Shown here piece after piece: positions 23,721-33,884 of a stretch of DNA of 64,000 bases. The DNA is from Podarcis raffonei (taxonomy: Eukaryota > Chordata > Lepidosauria > Squamata > Lacertidae). The stretch lies in the NCBI RefSeq assembly GCF_027172205.1, contig NC_070617.1:1805501-1869500 (forward strand), in the 5' to 3' direction. The notes beneath the pieces were generated by a model, which was not told where the DNA came from, did no database searches, and saw nothing but the letters and a program-made list of their open reading frames with translations. Position 1 is the first letter of the stretch. Every line of letters starts with the position of its first letter. Position numbers and translations under genes: made by a program.

Positions 23721-23880
23721 GGATTCATAGAATCAAAGAACTGTAGAGTTGGAAGGGACCCTGAAGACCATCTAGCGCCCAGCCCCCTGAAAAGCAGGAA
23801 TGTGCAGCTGTCCCATAAGGGGATCGAACCTGCAACTCACCAGCTCCATTCTCAGACCAGCTGAGCTATCCAAGTGGTCA
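23721..23880 (-). mobile_element. tRNA-Ile-derived SINE (right arm copy)
   Basis: Minus orientation: tcatagaatcaaagaactgt tail, ggggatcgaacctgcaactc B-box and gctgagctatccaag head. Twin of 5859-6005. Confidence 0.65.
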
Positions 23881-23914
23881 GCAATCGTGAGAGAGGAGAG
23901 TGCTGTTGAGCTCA

Positions 23915-24076
23915 GATCTTGTTTGCAGCTCTCCCATTGAGGTATCTGGAGGCTACAGTCCATGTGCTTCTGGATATTCTGGCTACGGAGTGGGGTCTTA
24001 TGGAGGGTACCTTGGTGGGAGCTACAAAAGCATTTGCCAGCCAAAACAGGTTCAGCATCTGCGGTCTCTTTGTTAA
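23915..24076 (+). pseudogene. CBP pseudogene remnant, C-terminal part (right arm)
   Basis: Inverted copy of 5657-5818 with the same frameshifted end and TAA at 24074-24076. The segment 23945-24076 stays open for 43 codons. No promoter, exon 1, core or N-terminus is visible. Confidence 0.72.
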
Positions 24077-24379
24077 GCCTGGGAAGACTAGACCCAGCTA
24101 TGTTTTGACAATCATGATATGAACACCTGATGGAGCTTACGGACCTGTCCTTCAGAAATGCTGAGCACCTGAGCTTCTGACTGAAGACTGTCAAAGCTGA
24201 GGGTACTTAGCACCAGTGAAGACCTGATGGATCTATGATTTACTCTATGTCAAGTTTAGCCAATACGATGGACTACAGCTCCCATCACCCCTGAGCACTG
24301 GCCCTGCTGGCTTGGACTGATGTGAGCTGTAGTCCAACAATATTTGGAGGGGAGGAAGAATGAGCTTGGCCATTCATAT

Positions 24380-24446
24380 CCTACGGAGTGGGGTCTTACG
24401 GATGGTACCTTGGTGGGAGCTACAAAAGCATTTGCCAGTCAAAACA
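24380..24446 (+). pseudogene. Short extra copy of the CBP pseudogene tail
   Basis: About 67 bp nearly identical to 23984-24050 (ctacggagtggggtctta and the following YLGGSYKSICQ codons), placed just beyond the end of the right arm. It is not found at the matching place on the left. Confidence 0.65.
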
Positions 24447-24449
24447 AAA

Positions 24450-24725
24450 ACCTGGTTGGCTTCTGTGATATGCTGGACTAGGTGGGCCACTGGTTTGATC
24501 CAGCCGACTCTTCTTAAATTTATTTGCTGTGTACTACCTCTACTGTTGGAAGCAGTATCTCTCTGAATAACAATTTCTGGGGAATATGGAAAGAAAGATT
24601 TGCCGCTGCATTCAGGTCCTACCTGTGTTCTCTGCATTGTCATCTGAGTGGCCACTGTGAAAACAGGAAACTGGACTGGAAAGGCCATTGGCCTGATGCA
24701 GTGACAGAGCATTTCCTATGTTCCT
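24450..24725 (+). mobile_element. CR1-related LINE 3' fragment
   Basis: tgctggactaggtgggccac, ctctactgttggaagcagta, gtggccactgtgaaaacagg; two overlapping partial copies. Confidence 0.45.
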
Positions 24726-25239
24726 ATTATAGCTAAGTTCAACTGTTACTCTCAAAAGCAGTGGCCAATCAGAGTTGGCAGTACTGGACTGGATGGACCA
24801 ATCATCAGTCAAAGGCAGCTTCCTATATTCTTGTTTCAAGAGCTCACAGCTTAGGAGTAGAACACATTTTTTTGCATGTAGGAGATCCCTGGTCGAACCC
24901 CTGGGATCTCTGGTTCAAAAAATAATAAAAAGGATTTTAGGTAATGGGAAAGAGAAAGAGACCCAGTCCAACTGAGCAGAACTGGACTAGAATGGATCAG
25001 ACCTGGAATTATTAAATTCTAGTTCTGACTTCTATAAACTGGAAGCTGAGACAGTTAAGATGAAAGGCTTGTTCACATGTTACATTGAACACAGATACAA
25101 GCTGACTCTACATGTGTACAATAGTGTGAAAGAGTGTAACTTGTTGAACAGGTCAATTAACTGTGTACGCGGAGACTGTGCACCCATTGTATATTGCATG
25201 TGAATAACTTATGAATGTACAGCTCATCTTGGTGCATAC

Positions 25240-25350
25240 TTGTTTAGTTGTTTAGTCATGTCCAACTCTTCGTGACCCCCTGGACTCTTAGAGCACACCA
25301 GGCACTCCTGTCTTCCACTGCCTCCCACAGCTTGGTCAAACTCATGTTCG
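25240..25350 (-). mobile_element. BovB/RTE LINE 3' tail
   Basis: About 105 bp: ttgtttagttgtttagtcat, cttcgtgaccccctggact, tgtcttccactgcctcccac. Minus orientation. Confidence 0.75.
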
Positions 25351-26360
25351 CATACAGAGGTACACAAATTGTACACTTGTTGAAGGTTACATGTGAGTAA
25401 CATAGAAGGGTGAAACTCAACTAGCTGTGTACAGAGGTACACTAGTTGAATGCAACCAGCATTGTTTATCTTTCTATAAGCCAGTCTGAGGTGGTGGTGG
25501 TGTTGTTTTTGCAATCAAACGTTGTACACATTTTATTCAATAAAATAATAAATAAGATAATAGCAGACAGGTGTACAGCTCACCTAGTTGGGTACAGAGG
25601 TTCACAGCCCTCGCTGAATGCAAAGTTTAACTACTAAGATGTAAAACCTGTACTCAAGTATCGTAAGTGTTCCTCAAGTTGAAGGTGCACCTTCTGCTCC
25701 AGGTGAAATGCCTCTGTTGTTCCAGGGAAGCAGCCGAGCAAGTTTAAGGATGTGTGGGCTGTGGAGAATAGCTTGTGTGGGCTGGAGGAGCACTTTGTTT
25801 AACTTGAGTGAATTAAGGAAAAAAAGAACTGTCTTTCTTGGAAGTCTGCTGAAGGATTTAATGATCTGGAAAGATAATGTGTAACATACTCAGGGATTAG
25901 GACGTGGGAAGACGAGAAGGGGAGAAATGGAATCCAGAGTCCTCTTCAGGCAACTGTGAGGATAGGAATGTGGAACATGGGCCTTTTCATTGGCTACTGG
26001 TAGAGGCATGCAGTACTGGATTGGCCAGGGCTGGTGTAAGCAAATATTAGGAGTCTCTTGTTTTTTTACTTGCCTGATCGAGAAGGCAGAAACTCCACCC
26101 ATCTCCAGCCCTTGGTTGCAGTGACCTTTTAAGGATATTCAGTCAATGGAGGGGTTTTGTGCTACCTGCCAATCCTGGGGGGTTGATGTTGAGCATCACC
26201 ACAATGTTTGTAGAGCCAGGAGAGTCTTCAGGAGGTGCAGCTTCTAACTCCATTTTTTCCTTACACCGGCAGCTCGTTCCTTCAAGGGCTTGACTACTGC
26301 AATTCATTCTAAGTGGGGACAACCTCTGGAGGCTACATGGAACTTTAAAATTACAGTACC
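25350..26360. other. Intergenic, low-level tandem divergence, no gene
   Basis: 25060-25650 contains several loose copies of a short phrase (gtacagaggtacaca, gtacagctcac, gttgaatgcaa), suggesting a decayed minisatellite. 25650-26360 has nothing recognisable. Confidence 0.4.
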
Positions 26361-26366
26361 TAAACC

Positions 26367-26714
26367 CCGGGTGGCGCTGTGGGTTCAACCACAGAGTTTA
26401 GGACTTGCTGTTCAGAAGGTCAGCAGTTTGAATCCCCGTGACGGGGTGAGCTTCTGTTGCTCTGTCCCATCTCCCGCCAACCTAGCAGTTCGAAAGCACA
26501 CCAATGCTAGTAGATAAATAGGTACCGTTCCGGCGGGAAGGTAAACGATGTTTCCGTGCACTGCTCTGGTTCGCCAAAAGCGGCTTAGTCATGCTGTCCA
26601 CATGACCCAGAAGTTGTACGCCGGCTCCCTCGGCCAGTGAAGCAAGATGAGCGCCGCAACCCCAGAGTCGGCCACGACTGGACCTAATGGTCAGGGGTCC
26701 CTTTACCTTTACCT
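26367..26714 (+). mobile_element. Sauria-like SINE
   Basis: gggtggcgctgtgggttcaa head, B-box gtttgaatcc (one change), caaaagcggcttagtcatgc, agagtcggccacgactggac, tail ctttacctttacctc. Lies about 65 bp downstream of the CBP-C poly(A) signal. Confidence 0.82.
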
Positions 26715-26779
26715 CAAACCCTACCCCCCAGGAAAGAGAAAGCATTCCAGGACAACAAAGACTGTGCTGCAACAAAAGC

Positions 26780-26785
26780 TTTAAT
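26780..26785 (-). promoter_or_regulatory. Poly(A) signal of CBP-C (ATTAAA)
   Basis: ATTAAA followed by gcttttgttgc on the minus strand, about 390 nt after the stop. It has the same ATTAAAGCTTTTG context as genes A and B. Confidence 0.7.
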
Positions 26786-27171
26786 GGAGCAGGGGAAAGA
26801 GCAATATGGGGAGAGGAGATGTTTGTATTACAACAGCATCAAATATAGTTTTACATGACACAACTAGCATGTGGTGAAGTACATTCTGTCCTGCCTTCCT
26901 TTGGGGAAGGTTTCCTGCATATAGCACAAAAAAGCAAGCAGAGGGGGTGGAAAATAAATACCAGAGACAATGCAACGTGTCTCAGTAAAAGTGCAATGTG
27001 TGAATGTCATGGTACAGATTTCAGAGGCACGGAGCAACTCAAGGCTTCTGCTTGAAACTGCAGCAGCTCAGCACTTGTGAAAGCTCAGGTCCTTAAATTC
27101 AGTTGCCGGTTTCGGTCACGGTTGTCAGATTCCCAGGTTGCCCCAGATCCCGATGGATAATCTACTTGAGT

Positions 27172-27696
27172 TTAGCAGGGATACCCGCAGATGCTTTGCC
27201 TGCGCTTTGACCCATAGCAAGATTTGCCCAGGTACCCACCTACAGAGCCCCCCATTCCGTAGCGGGAAGAACCGTAGCCGTAGCCTCCGGAACCACCATA
27301 CCCATATCCGCCGCCATAGCCACCGCCATACCCATAGCCACTAGCACATGGGGAATAGCCAGAGACGGCCAACGGCTGGCAGCTGGAGGACAGGATGGGT
27401 CCTGGGATGGTCAACACAATTGGAGCTGGTTGGACCGTCACTTCGGATGGTGGGATCTGGCTCACACAGGACTGGGGGACACCGGGGACGACACCAAGGC
27501 TGCTGGATGACATAGCGCCACCGCCGCCATAGCTGACGATGCCACCGCTGATTCCACCACCAACGCCACCGCCGAAGCCACCGCCGATGCCACCGCCGAT
27601 GCCACCGCCGATGCTACCGCCGATGCCACATTGTCCAATACTATGGGAAGGCCTGCTACATGGGATGGAGCACGATGACTGAGAGAAGAAAGACAT
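27172..27696 (-). CDS. Corneous beta-protein C (glycine-rich, 174 aa)
   Basis: Encodes 174 residues, the longest CBP in the window. It has a Ser/Cys-rich start (MSFFSQSSCSIPCSRPS) and a Gly repeat region at about 25-60 made of GGGI/GGGF/GGGV units. The CBP core lies at about 77-112 (QIPPSEVTVQP, VLTIPGPILSSS), followed by a YGYGGGYGG tail and the basic Cys terminus (SKRRQSICGYPC). The acceptor ttgttccccag is placed at 27719-27718, giving a 21-nt leader; it resembles ttgttccacag of gene D. A second possible acceptor (attcttcag) lies 2 nt before the ATG. The ATG at 27696 is the first in exon 2. The intron to exon 1 (29570-29621) is 1.85 kb, almost the same as gene D. The Gly block is built of short DNA repeats (gccaccgccgat on the plus strand), so allele length may vary. 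Confidence 0.94.
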   Translation of the reverse strand: MSFFSQSSCSIPCSRPSHSIGQCGIGGSIGGGIGGGIGGGFGGGVGGGISGGIVSYGGGGAMSSSSLGVVPGVPQSCVSQIPPSEVTVQPAPIVLTIPGPILSSSCQPLAVSGYSPCASGYGYGGGYGGGYGYGGSGGYGYGSSRYGMGGSVGGYLGKSCYGSKRRQSICGYPC

Positions 27697-28264
27697 GTCT
27701 GAAGAATATAGGTGAGCCTGGGGAACAACAGCAAGGAGAAAGGCAATTCATTAATTCGGAAGGAGGTGCAGAAAGGCCACGTAGCGTGGAGCAGGGCAGG
27801 TTGAATCCACCACTTTTAAGTTTCTCACTTTCCCAATATAAATTCTAGTCCTCCCCAATTTCGCTGAAAGTTGTAGGTTATTTATTTATTTATTTATGGC
27901 TGGCAAATCTTTAGCCTGACCCAACAAGGCAATTATTATGTTATCCACTCTTCTAGTATGGAAATTACATCCTACATTAACTATGACAATTTATCTCTAC
28001 ACAGCGATGTTATCTCGGAAAAATAAACAAGAGCATTAAAAAAAAAATATTTTAATCATCAAAGCAACGATCTTTGGTTTCGAAAGCTTAGGAGGTGAGC
28101 CAGAATAGTTAATGAGTAAGCACACACAATCTTAATTGTGAGACCTCAAGGGCAAAATTCTTAACTGATGTAAAACAACAGGCTGGTATGGAACATCTAT
28201 TCACTGACACCAGGCGTGGCTTTGAGCTTCTTTGTCAAGAGATGGTAACACAGGAGCAAATTAA

Positions 28265-28368
<104 letters not shown>

Positions 28369-28779
28369 TTCAAGGTCAATCTTCTCACTAGGCCAGATTT
28401 AATTTTTGAATAAAGTTTTGTTGTTGTTCATCTCCAACACACAAGAAATCTACAAACCTCCCAATAAAAAAGCAACAAATCACAACCACCTGATTATTTT
28501 TTTAAAAAAAATTGAAACAATTTGGGATTCTTGTTATGGAGATAAGGAATGAGTTATGCCCATTGAGTCTCCCCTGAGTAGTATTAATGTTGCATACAGC
28601 CCACTGGGTCTATCATAGCATAGTTTCTTCCACTTGATTGACTGACTATGTTCCAAGGGCTCGGCATCTGAGAACTCTTTGAACTGGGGTGGGATGAGTG
28701 GATTTCTTCTGGGACCTTCAACAGGCTCTATCGCTCAACTAAAAGCTATCCCTTAACTTATTACTGGACTGCAGGCATG

Positions 28780-28975
28780 GAGAACTTGTGGCCCTCCATA
28801 TGTTGGTCTCTAACTCCCATCCTTCCTGTCAATTGTCCATATGTTGTCTGGGGGCTGTTTGGAGTTGTAGTCTAACAATATCTGGAGGGCTACAGGTTCT
28901 CATACCTGGCATATGGAGACTCTCTCTCTCTCTCATCTTTCTATCTATCTATCTATTTATCTATCATCTATCTAT
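28780..28975. repeat. Fold-back MITE-like repeat followed by (TCTA)n
   Basis: gaacttgtggccctccatat and its counterpart atatctggagggctacaggttctc face each other at 28781-28905. A CT then (ATCT)n tract follows to 28975. Confidence 0.5.
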
Positions 28976-29094
28976 ATTCTTAACTAAGCAAAACTGTCTT
29001 TCCCTCTCTCATAATTCTTTGCAGGTTCTCACCCCATCAGGAACCTTCAAATCCCTCTCAGAACTTCACTTCAAGCAACATTCAGTGGCAGCTT

Positions 29095-29510
29095 AAGAAC
29101 CTAAGAAGAACTCTGCTGATGGATCAGGCCAAAGGCCCATCTAGTCCAGCTTCCTGTCCTCACATTGACCACCCAGAATGCAACCACTCAGAAGGCAACC
29201 GCCCTCTCCCCACTCACGGTCCCCAGAAATGGCTTTTTAGAGGCATATTGCCACCAACAGTAGAGGTAGAACATTGCCATCATGGCTGGTAGCTGCTGAT
29301 AGCTACGTTCTCCATGGATTTACCTAATCCAAAAAGAACATAAGGACAGCCCTGGTGGATCAGGCCAAAAGTGGCCCATCTAGCCTGGCATCCTGTTCTC
29401 GCAGTGGCCAACCAAGGTCCCAGGGAGAAGTCCACAAGCAGCACCTGTGTGCAAGAGCAGTTCTCCCCACTTGCCTTTCCCAGCACTCAGAGGCTTGCTT
29501 CCTCTGAGGC
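29095..29510 (-). mobile_element. CR1-related LINE 3' fragments (two in series)
   Basis: Two starts of the same repeat: aagaacctaagaagaactct at 29094 and aagaacataaggacagccct at 29333, each followed by catctag-cc-gc-tcctgt. The second runs to within 60 bp of the CBP-C exon 1 donor. Confidence 0.5.
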
Positions 29511-29569
29511 AGAACTTGAGAGAGACAGAGAGAGACAGATGGGGAGACTCTCAAGAGTGTTCCTCTTAC

Positions 29570-29621
29570 CCGGTTCTCTAGAGTGCAGAAATGAAGAGAT
29601 GCGCTTGAGAGTTGCTGCTGA
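29570..29621 (-). other. Noncoding exon 1 of CBP-C
   Basis: Leader exon downstream of TATA 29651-29645. The donor is accgg|gtaaga, with the exon ending at 29570. It shares ctcttcatttc-gcactct with exon 1 of gene B. No ATG seen. The start is estimated from TATA. Confidence 0.75.
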
Positions 29622-29644
29622 AGAGACTGTGGAGAAGCCAGGCC

Positions 29645-29715
29645 TTTTATACCTTTTTTCCAAGGCGCAGGCCACAGGATGAGAGGCGTACCGCATTCCA
29701 CTTTGAGATTTAATT
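29645..29715 (-). promoter_or_regulatory. CBP-C core promoter (TATA plus AATTAA element)
   Basis: TATAAAAGG on the minus strand (29651-29645). AATTAAATCTCAAAG at 29715-29701. First-base spacing is 64 bp, against 63 bp in its partner gene D. Confidence 0.75.
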
Positions 29716-31260
29716 ATTTCTCAACAAGCATTTGATCTATTATCTCTATCTTTGCCCCAATTAATTGGACATATTTATTTTTTGCTTATTATGAAGTATG
29801 AGTCGTTCGCCTTCCTGGTATATCATAATCTCTCTCACTCGCTCTTCTTAAACTCCACCCTACATTTTATTTGTCATTTGCCCTTGGTAAAATTCCCATG
29901 ACTAAAAAAACAACAAAACAAAAACCCTAGTAAATAGGGAAGCAGTGTATCCCCACCCTTGTTGAGAGAGAGGCAAGTTGAATCAACTTGGTGGCATCTA
30001 TCTGAACTGGATCTAAAACACATGTCCAAGCGGGAATGTCAACACCAGATTATGTCTTAGGCAACCATATCTTCATTGGGCTAACTTCACATTCAGCAGG
30101 AAAGTGATGGGCAATAGGAGTTTCCTCACCTTCCAGACCCATCACTGGCAGAGGAGAGACGGGGAAGAAATTAGATTCATTTCTCAGTTAATAGTAAACC
30201 AACCTAATCCACACTTTCCAAAAACAGTGTATGAACCAAGACACAGATGTCCTTTGAAACAGTCATTGACTGTTAACAATGAAGATTTGATTCCATTAGA
30301 AACTTGCATTTCTTTAGGTTTTGCAATGCAAGTCCACAGTCAAGTAATGTGTACCAAAATGCATATATCTGTGGAAAGTGTGAAAATAGGAAGCATGTAT
30401 CAGTGAAATGAGCGTACAAACATGCACTATGGCTGAGAAATTTGCTTTGCAAATAATATATACATATTAGGGGAAAGTGTGTCCAATCAACGTGTATATT
30501 ATGAGAAATGTGCAGAAAAAATATTGCTGATGAACTTTCATGAGAACTTTTAAAAGGGAAAAAAATTAATTGCAAACCATGCAGAAATGTGGAGAATTGA
30601 ACTTAAGGCTAGGAAAGATGAAAAACTAAGAGAAAGCAAAATTGACTGATTTGCCCATCCCTAAAGCAGCTCCTTGGGCAGAGCAGCTGTTACTAGCAAC
30701 AAAACTGCCAACAAAGTTAAGGTGCAATCTTAAGTATGGAAAGCCAATTTAATTTACACTGGTTTAAGCTGAGCTGCTATAAAGTATGCTAGATACAAAC
30801 TCCATTTAGGAATGGGGATATTGCTGACTGAGCTGGCCTAAGGCTGGCAGAGGGGAAGCAAGACTTCGAAACAGAGTTTGGCTTACACCACCATTTTCCC
30901 CCTGTATATGGGAGTGTGAGTCCAGTAACAGTTGTCAAGATACAGTGCTGTTCATACCACTTGGGTTACAGACCCAGGCAAAAGTATTATCAAAGCACTT
31001 CTGGCCACCATACTGCAGATTGCTCAACTATATCTTAGGATAGTCTTCCCTTATCTGGACTTTAGATGTTGTTGAACTCACGATGCCCATCAGCCTTCAC
31101 TTGCATGGTCAATGGTGATGGAAACGTGTGGTCCAGTAACATTTGAAGGACCACAGTTTCCCCATTCCTAACATGGCCAATATGGAAGAAGACAGGCCAG
31201 TGTTCTGGTGTGATATAAGACACCTTCTTTTGCTTAATAGGGAGATATATAAATTCAATA
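29716..31260. other. Spacer between CBP-C and CBP-D promoters, left part
   Basis: AT-rich, no gene seen. One fold-back repeat piece near 31045-31165 (ttgttgaactcacgatgccc). 30400-30620 is unique AT-rich sequence. Confidence 0.4.
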
Positions 31261-31264
31261 AATG

Positions 31265-31445
31265 AAAATGAAATGAGATAGCTAAGTGGTAGAGAAAGAG
31301 CTTTGTACTCAGTCGTCCTTGATTTCAATCCCCAGCACCTCTGGGTAGGTGCTGGAATGACCCCCTTCTCAAAACATTGGAGACCCTCTGCCAGTCAGTG
31401 TATACTAAGGTAGATCTGAGTTGTTATTAGGCAGATTCTTATGTT
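31265..31445 (+). mobile_element. tRNA-derived SINE
   Basis: gatagctaagtggtagagaa head, atttcaatccccagcacctc B-box region, ctgccagtcagtgtatacta. Confidence 0.5.
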
Positions 31446-31714
31446 TCTGTTGAAACCAGCCCTAGGTAAGCAGGAGAACAGGCATAGCTCAGCTACACAG
31501 CCAATATCATCAGTGGTCAGGGAGACTGTGAGTTGTAGACTGTGGAAGGCATCAAGCTGGGGAAGGTCAGTCTAGAGTGGGAAGCCTTTGACCCTCCAGA
31601 TGTTTTTGGAGTCCACCATCCTTGACGATTGGCCATGCTGATCATCTGAGCCTGACAGAGTCTAACAACACCTGGAAGGTCATGAGGACCGGGATCTTCC
31701 TTGAGCAGGGGAAC

Positions 31715-31890
31715 AACCATCACTCAGTGACAGAACACCTCTTTGGCATGCAGGATGTCCCAAATTCAACCATCAGCACCTCCAACTAGGGCAAAGGTAA
31801 ACTCCCTGCCTGAAACCTCGGAGAGCCACTGCGTATCAGTGTGGACATTGCTGAGCAAGATAGAGCAATGATGCACTATTGGGCCTTTGG
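31715..31890 (+). mobile_element. tRNA-derived SINE
   Basis: cactcagtgacagaacacct, ggatgtcccaaattcaacca, gtggacattgctgagcaaga. Divergent copy. Confidence 0.45.
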
Positions 31891-32207
31891 TCAATGATCA
31901 GAGAGAGTAGGACTCTAACAGAGCTGGAAGGGCACCAAGGTGGCAACCACTGAACTATTTATATATTTTTTAGAATATGAGAAGGGAAACTGAGCAAGGG
32001 CACTGTCAAATAACTGGCTCATTGTAAAAGCATTGCCAAGGTTTCAACTATCCATGCCATAGCCTCCCCATAGGTAAGCATGGCTGGCTGGAGGTCTCAC
32101 ACTGACATCTTGTGTGTTTACATAGTTGATATTAGGGAGCTATACCTTGTCAAAATGATCATGTTTAAGTTGTCCACTAACAACCCTTCTGTGTTGATTT
32201 AAATCAG

Positions 32208-32345
32208 GCATAGGCAAACTTGGCCCTCCAGATCTTTTGGGGCTACAATTCCCATGATTCCTGACCACTGGTCCTGTTATCTAGGGAAGATGGGAGTTGT
32301 AGTCCCAAAAACATCTGGAGGGCCAAGTTTGCCTTTGCCTGGTTT
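32208..32345. mobile_element. Fold-back MITE
   Basis: Long inverted ends: caggcataggcaaacttggc with ccctccagatcttttgg against its complement (ccaagtttgcctttgcctg side). The middle holds ccactggtcctgttatctag. Same family as 58743-58878. Confidence 0.7.
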
Positions 32346-32559
32346 AAATGCCTGGAAAGAGTCAGATCCCAAGTGTTCCCTTGTAATCCTTTCAGAGATG
32401 GACCTTTGGGGCTCTTTCCAATGGAAGGTGATATCTAAGTGGGCAGTGGTGAACAGCATGGCAGTTAGGTCTAAAAGGGCCAGAGTAGGGCATGGTTTCA
32501 ACGACTGACCTATAATATTAGTAACAACTTTTTCAAAAATAAAAAATAAAATCTGATCT

Positions 32560-33250
32560 TATGGAGAGAAGCACTTCTTGCTCAAATCTTTTGGTCACCC
32601 ATGAAACGTATCATAAAACCCAATGGGCCGGTCATACCTGATCAGCCTCTGCTGCACATCACTGTATGCAGGTCAGTTGTGTCAGAAGTTATGGAGGTGA
32701 GGAAACCGACACGGAGCTGTTTTCGAAAACAGGAGCCCTTAATTCATGGAACTCTTCGTTCCACCCAACGCCATGTGGGAAAAAGTCATTATTAGCCCAC
32801 AAAAACCACTGGACTACCACCTGTTTACAACACAGGCCGCTTCTACAAAAGTTTCTAGAAGCGTTTCCTAACTCTCTTTGAATTTAATTCAAATCTCTTT
32901 GGATTCCACCGCAGTGAATTATTTGCTGCGATCGTGAGATAGATCTGGAATGTCTTAAGCAGGCATTCCCCCCCCCTCGTCAAAGAAAATTTTATTGCCA
33001 TTCATTAGTGGGGTGTTGAATTTAAAATCATTCCATTAGAAGTAATCATAATATTGCAGGCATGGAAAGAAGAAAAGAACTGCCATCCGACTAATTAAAG
33101 GGTTCGCAAAGCCGTCTGAAATCCTTTCGGTAACAGGAGGCTGAAAAATTGCAGCCTCCGCCCCACCTCTGGCTGTTGTTCCCATTAATATCTCGGAATC
33201 ATCCAAGGCTCAGCAAGATGAAGTCATAAAGGGAGTTTGTTGGCAGGAGG
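32560..33250. other. Repeat-free block, candidate conserved noncoding element
   Basis: Unlike its surroundings, this stretch shows no known repeat and no long open frame. It is rich in ATTA/TAAT sites (gactaattaaagggttcg, tgaatttaattcaaatc, gaattatttgctgcgatcg). It sits between the divergent promoters of C and D. Regulatory use is inference. Confidence 0.35.
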
Positions 33251-33371
33251 GGGGGAAATATTGTGAAACGTTGTGCAGTGAACCCAGAAACGAGGCATTG
33301 CAACATTAAGACATTCATTTTTGAGGAAGTTGATGAACATGAAAGGACTCCGAAGAATTGGTAGGTAGACA

Positions 33372-33509
33372 CAGGGCTTTTTTCAGGCTGGAACTCACCA
33401 GAAATCAGTTCCAGCACCTCTCGGGTGGGTGTCATTATAAGAGGACAAGGGTGAGTTCCTGCACCTCTTTTTCTAGAAAAATAACACTTTTTTCTAGAAA
33501 AATACCCTG
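33372..33509. mobile_element. hAT-like MITE
   Basis: Begins cagggcttttttcaggctgg and ends tctagaaaaataccctg; ends are inverted. The middle has ggaactcaccagaaatcagt and ttcctgcacctct. Confidence 0.6.
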
Positions 33510-33511
33510 TC

Positions 33512-33752
33512 CAGTGGTACCTGAATTAAGTACTTAATTCATTCTGGAGGTCTGTTCTTAACCTGAAACTGTTCTTAACCTGAAGCACCACTTTAGCTAA
33601 TGGGGCCTCCTGCTGCTCCCGCACCGCAGGAGCCCAATTTCTGTTCTTATCCTGAAGCAAAGTTCTTAACCTGAAGCACTATTTCTGGGTTAGCAGAGTC
33701 TGTAACCTGAAGCGTATGTAACCTGAAGTGTATGTAACCCGAGGTGCCACTG
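33512..33752. mobile_element. Mariner-type MITE (241 bp)
   Basis: cagtggtacctgaattaag start and gtaacccgaggtgccactg end, followed by TA (33753-33754). The inside repeats cttaacctgaagca and tgtaacctgaag. Directly follows the hAT-like MITE. Confidence 0.72.
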
Positions 33753-33884
33753 TATATTTTCATGTGATATAGCAAGGGTGCAGGAACCTTACAACTCCCA
33801 TCAACCCTGACCTTTGACCGTGCTGACTGTGGCTGATGAAAGTCATAGTTCAGCAACTTATAGAGGGCCAAAACTTCTCCACAT

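Larger units (their letters stand above)
21389..24382 (+). repeat. Right arm of the ~3-kb inverted duplication (CBP-B exon 2 plus 3' flank)
   Basis: Counterpart of 5350-8345; the spacer between arms is about 13 kb. The same SINEs sit at the same places in both arms (CORE-SINE 23112-23362, tRNA-Ile SINE 23721-23880), so they were present before the duplication. Confidence 0.85.
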
